Assembly: GCA_946886245.1 (NCBI GenBank)
Contig: CAMPIF010000059.1
Coordinates: forward strand, 1-13,874
Direction of reading: 5' to 3'
DNA from: Ectopseudomonas composti
Lineage (GTDB): Bacteria > Pseudomonadota > Gammaproteobacteria > Pseudomonadales > Pseudomonadaceae
Length of the DNA: 13,874 nucleotides
Made by a program: the position numbers and the translations under genes. Position 1 is the first letter of the stretch, and each line of letters opens with the position of its first letter. Below the pieces are notes generated by a model. It was not told where the DNA came from and made no database searches. It saw only the letters and a program-made list of their open reading frames with translations. Positions 12,569-13,874 of the stretch are shown piece by piece.

Positions 12569-13874
12569 GGTGTTCGGGGTGCTGCTCAGGCGCAGTGCAT
12601 TGAGTACCACCAGCAGCGAGCTCAGGGACATGCCCACCGCTGCCCAGATCGGCGTGATCCAGCCCAGAGCGGCGAAGGGCAGTACCAGGCCATTGTACAG
12701 CGTCGCCCAGGCCAGGTTCTCGATGATGATGCGGCGCGTGCGCTTGGCCAGTTTCAGGCCATCGACCAGGCTGCTCAGACGGTTCGACAGCAACACGGCG
12801 TCGGCGCTGGTTTTCGCCAGGTCGGACGCCGAACCCATGGCCACGCTGATATCGGCAGCGGCCAGTACCGGTACGGCGTTGACGCCATCGCCGAGCATCA
12901 GCACGCGACGCCCTTCGCCGTGCAACTGCTTGAGCACCGCCAGCTTGGCATCCGGGGTCAGGCCACCCCGTGCATCCTCGATGCCCAGCTGGCGCGCGAC
13001 TTCGCCCACCATCGGCGAGCTGTCACCGGACAGCAGATGGATATGCCAGCCGCGGGCGCGGGCGGCAGCGATCAGGGCGGGGGCGTCTTCGCGCAGGCGA
13101 TCATCGAGGACGAACCAGGCCAGTGGGCCCTGTTCGTCGCCCAGCAGCAGCCACTGGCCATGCTCGCTGGCAATGGGCGGCACGGCCTGGCCGCTCAGGG
13201 CGCAGACGAAACTGGCCTCGCCAATGCGCAGCAGGCGGTCATCGACCACGCCTTGCAGGCCTTGTCCCGGATGACTAGCGACGGATTGCGCGGCGCGAGG
13301 TGCCTGGCTGAACGCGCGAGCGATGGGGTGTTCCGAGCGGTTCTCCAGCGCGGCAGCCAGGGCCAGGCAACTGCCTTCGTCCAGATCGCGCAGCGGATGG
13401 ATGGCCTTGAGCGTCAGGCGGCCTTCGGTCAGCGTGCCGGTCTTGTCCAGCACCAGGGTGTCGATCTGGTTGAGCCCTTCGAGCACATGGCCGCGCGTCA
13501 GCAGCATGCCCAGCTTGTGCAGGGTGCCGGTGGCGGTGGTCAGGGCGGTCGGGGTGGCCAGGGCCAGGGCGCAGGGGCAGGTGGCCACGAGCAGGGCGAG
13601 CACGACCCAGAAGGCGCGGCCGGAGTCGATCTGCCACCAGACGAAGCCGACCACGGCGGCTGCCACCAGGATGAACAGCAGAAACCATTGCGAAACGCGG
13701 TCGGCGATTTCTGCCAGGCGCGGTTTCTCGCTCTGCGCTCGGTCCAGCAGGCGCACGATGGCGGACAGGCGAGTGGCATCGCCGAGTGCCTGCACTTCGA
13801 CGGTCAGCGGACCTTCGACATTCAGGGTGCCGGCGGTGACGCTGTCACCGATGCCGCGTGGCAGTGGCAGGTAC
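12566..13874 (-). CDS. ccoI: CcoI/FixI copper-transporting P1B-type ATPase, 5' end cut by the window
   Basis: The C-terminal ~436 codons; the frame is open to the window edge, so the metal-binding domain and TGE motif lie outside. Visible in order: actuator-domain end (AGTLNVEGPLTVEVQ), two membrane helices with the CPC copper motif TCPCALALATPTAL (C73-P74-C75 counted from a codon at 13795), the phosphorylation site DKTGTLTEG (near 13447), SEHPIARAF in the nucleotide domain, LSGD, and the hinge LGDGVNAVPVL. The last normally reads GDGxND; here the second Asp is Ala (GCC, 12877-12875). The protein exports Cu(I) across the inner membrane for cbb3 oxidase assembly. It belongs to the ccoGHIS operon, with ccoS after it. 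The stop TAG lies in a REP repeat. Confidence 0.94.
   Translation of the reverse strand, partial: YLPLPRGIGDSVTAGTLNVEGPLTVEVQALGDATRLSAIVRLLDRAQSEKPRLAEIADRVSQWFLLFILVAAAVVGFVWWQIDSGRAFWVVLALLVATCPCALALATPTALTTATGTLHKLGMLLTRGHVLEGLNQIDTLVLDKTGTLTEGRLTLKAIHPLRDLDEGSCLALAAALENRSEHPIARAFSQAPRAAQSVASHPGQGLQGVVDDRLLRIGEASFVCALSGQAVPPIASEHGQWLLLGDEQGPLAWFVLDDRLREDAPALIAAARARGWHIHLLSGDSSPMVGEVARQLGIEDARGGLTPDAKLAVLKQLHGEGRRVLMLGDGVNAVPVLAAADISVAMGSASDLAKTSADAVLLSNRLSSLVDGLKLAKRTRRIIIENLAWATLYNGLVLPFAALGWITPIWAAVGMSLSSLLVVLNALRLSSTPNT

Overview
The window is chromosomal DNA of a Pseudomonas, most likely from the mendocina/oleovorans/alcaligenes side of the genus. The evidence is the high GC content, the GTAG-headed REP repeats, and the gene order ccoI-ccoS-tauE/safE-like-hemN-coiled-coil gene-anr-apt. 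As I remember it, that order matches the P. aeruginosa neighbourhood around anr and hemN (about PA1537-PA1549). I see no tRNA, rRNA, CRISPR array, transposase or prophage gene.

Left part (1-3342): the 3'-truncated yceH (DUF480) and a TetR-family repressor lie on the minus strand. The repressor is divergent from an unusual short-chain dehydrogenase that has lost the catalytic Ser and Tyr, followed by a DsbA/GST-kappa-type 2-hydroxychromene-2-carboxylate isomerase-like gene. The 90-bp divergent region holds two AACG-N2-CGTT palindromes over the likely promoter, so TetR probably controls this two-gene module. Next are a small DUF3820 gene and a convergent 82-residue hypothetical, with the space between them filled by two families of REP repeats.

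Middle part (3582-6909): a minus-strand operon encodes, in order of transcription, a ferritin-like 'metal-dependent hydrolase' (PF10118), a Baeyer-Villiger-type flavin monooxygenase and a classical SDR. The last two genes overlap by ATGA. This looks like an oxidative pathway for a hydrophobic ketone or alcohol, substrate unknown.

Right part (7147-13874): a NaChBac-like voltage-gated channel, apt, anr (the oxygen-sensing Fe-S regulator), a short plus-strand coiled-coil gene, hemN (anaerobic haem synthesis), a TauE/SafE-like membrane protein, ccoS and the 3' two-thirds of ccoI (copper P-type ATPase for cbb3 oxidase). hemN has a well-placed class II Anr promoter. Together these genes serve low-oxygen respiration: Anr senses oxygen loss, HemN keeps haem synthesis running without oxygen, and CcoI/CcoS mature the high-affinity cbb3 oxidase.

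Points most worth a second look: the SDR without its catalytic residues beside a GST-kappa-like isomerase; the stop codons of two unrelated genes formed by the TAG head of REP repeats; a GDGxND to GDGVNA change in CcoI; and the PF10118/BVMO/SDR operon.
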